From contig JBCDCP010000033.1 in NCBI GenBank assembly GCA_039181495.1, forward strand, positions 1-25,153: a stretch of DNA of 25,153 nt, in the 5' to 3' direction. The notes beneath the pieces are model-generated. The model did no database searches. It was not told the DNA's origin and was given only the letters and a program-made list of their open reading frames with translations. The stretch comes from JBCDCP01 sp039181495 (GTDB lineage: Bacteria; Pseudomonadota; Alphaproteobacteria; Rhizobiales; Tepidamorphaceae). A program made the position numbers and the translations under genes. Shown piece after piece: positions 25,141-25,153 of the stretch; the stretch's first letter is position 1, and each line of letters begins with the position of its first letter.

Positions 25141-25153
25141 CCTGCGCTGAGCC

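Overview
The window looks like chromosomal DNA of an alphaproteobacterium, most likely in the Hyphomicrobiales (Rhizobiales). The main evidence is gene order: carB–greA–(surface-glycan-type gene)–lrp–trxB–LysR regulator matches, as I recall it, the Sinorhizobium meliloti order carB–greA–lps core genes–lrp–trxB–lsrB–AbcR sRNAs. CarB also carries the extra segment typical of alphaproteobacterial CarB, and DUF992, DUF1499 and CtrA-like boxes fit the same group. Codon use is evenly GC-rich. I see no insertion sequence, prophage, tRNA, rRNA or CRISPR array.

Layout, left to right. (1) 1–435: the 3' end of an RTX-type secreted protein, closed by a bidirectional hairpin terminator that it seems to share with a convergent 44-codon ORF (553–687, minus). 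(2) 780–1278: an XRE-type HTH regulator preceded by three GCAC-N3-GTGC dyads and a perfect 16-bp palindrome, which I read as an autoregulatory operator array. (3) 1406–5455: carB and greA (pyrimidine/arginine precursor synthesis, transcript-cleavage factor). (4) 5463–6805, minus: Lrp/AsnC regulator followed by an FkbM methyltransferase. (5) 7086–9327: trxB, a LysR regulator of the LsrB/VtlR type, then a terminator, a LysR-type T-N11-A box and a terminator-ended untranslated unit that I interpret as an AbcR-like sRNA. (6) 9358–12373, minus: periplasmic MsrP (Tat substrate), a DUF992 exported protein and a class I aspartate-type aminotransferase. (7) 12676–14869, plus: small two-helix membrane protein, PQQ-type sugar dehydrogenase, DUF1499 protein. 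(8) 14866–18454, minus: AzgA-like purine permease and an MMPL/RND exporter. (9) 18876–25092: a surface/lipid-flavoured block with a FadL-type porin, a cupin/JmjC-like protein, an acyl-reductase-like SDR protein and three tandem paralogous outer-membrane beta-barrels.

The most interesting signals are regulatory. They are the operator array in front of the XRE gene (with a related dyad in front of carB), the predicted LysR-to-sRNA circuit downstream of trxB, where the LysR protein has no cysteine at all, and the CtrA-like boxes in front of two of the three barrel paralogs. All functional statements come from reading motifs by eye. No alignment, profile search or folding program was run.
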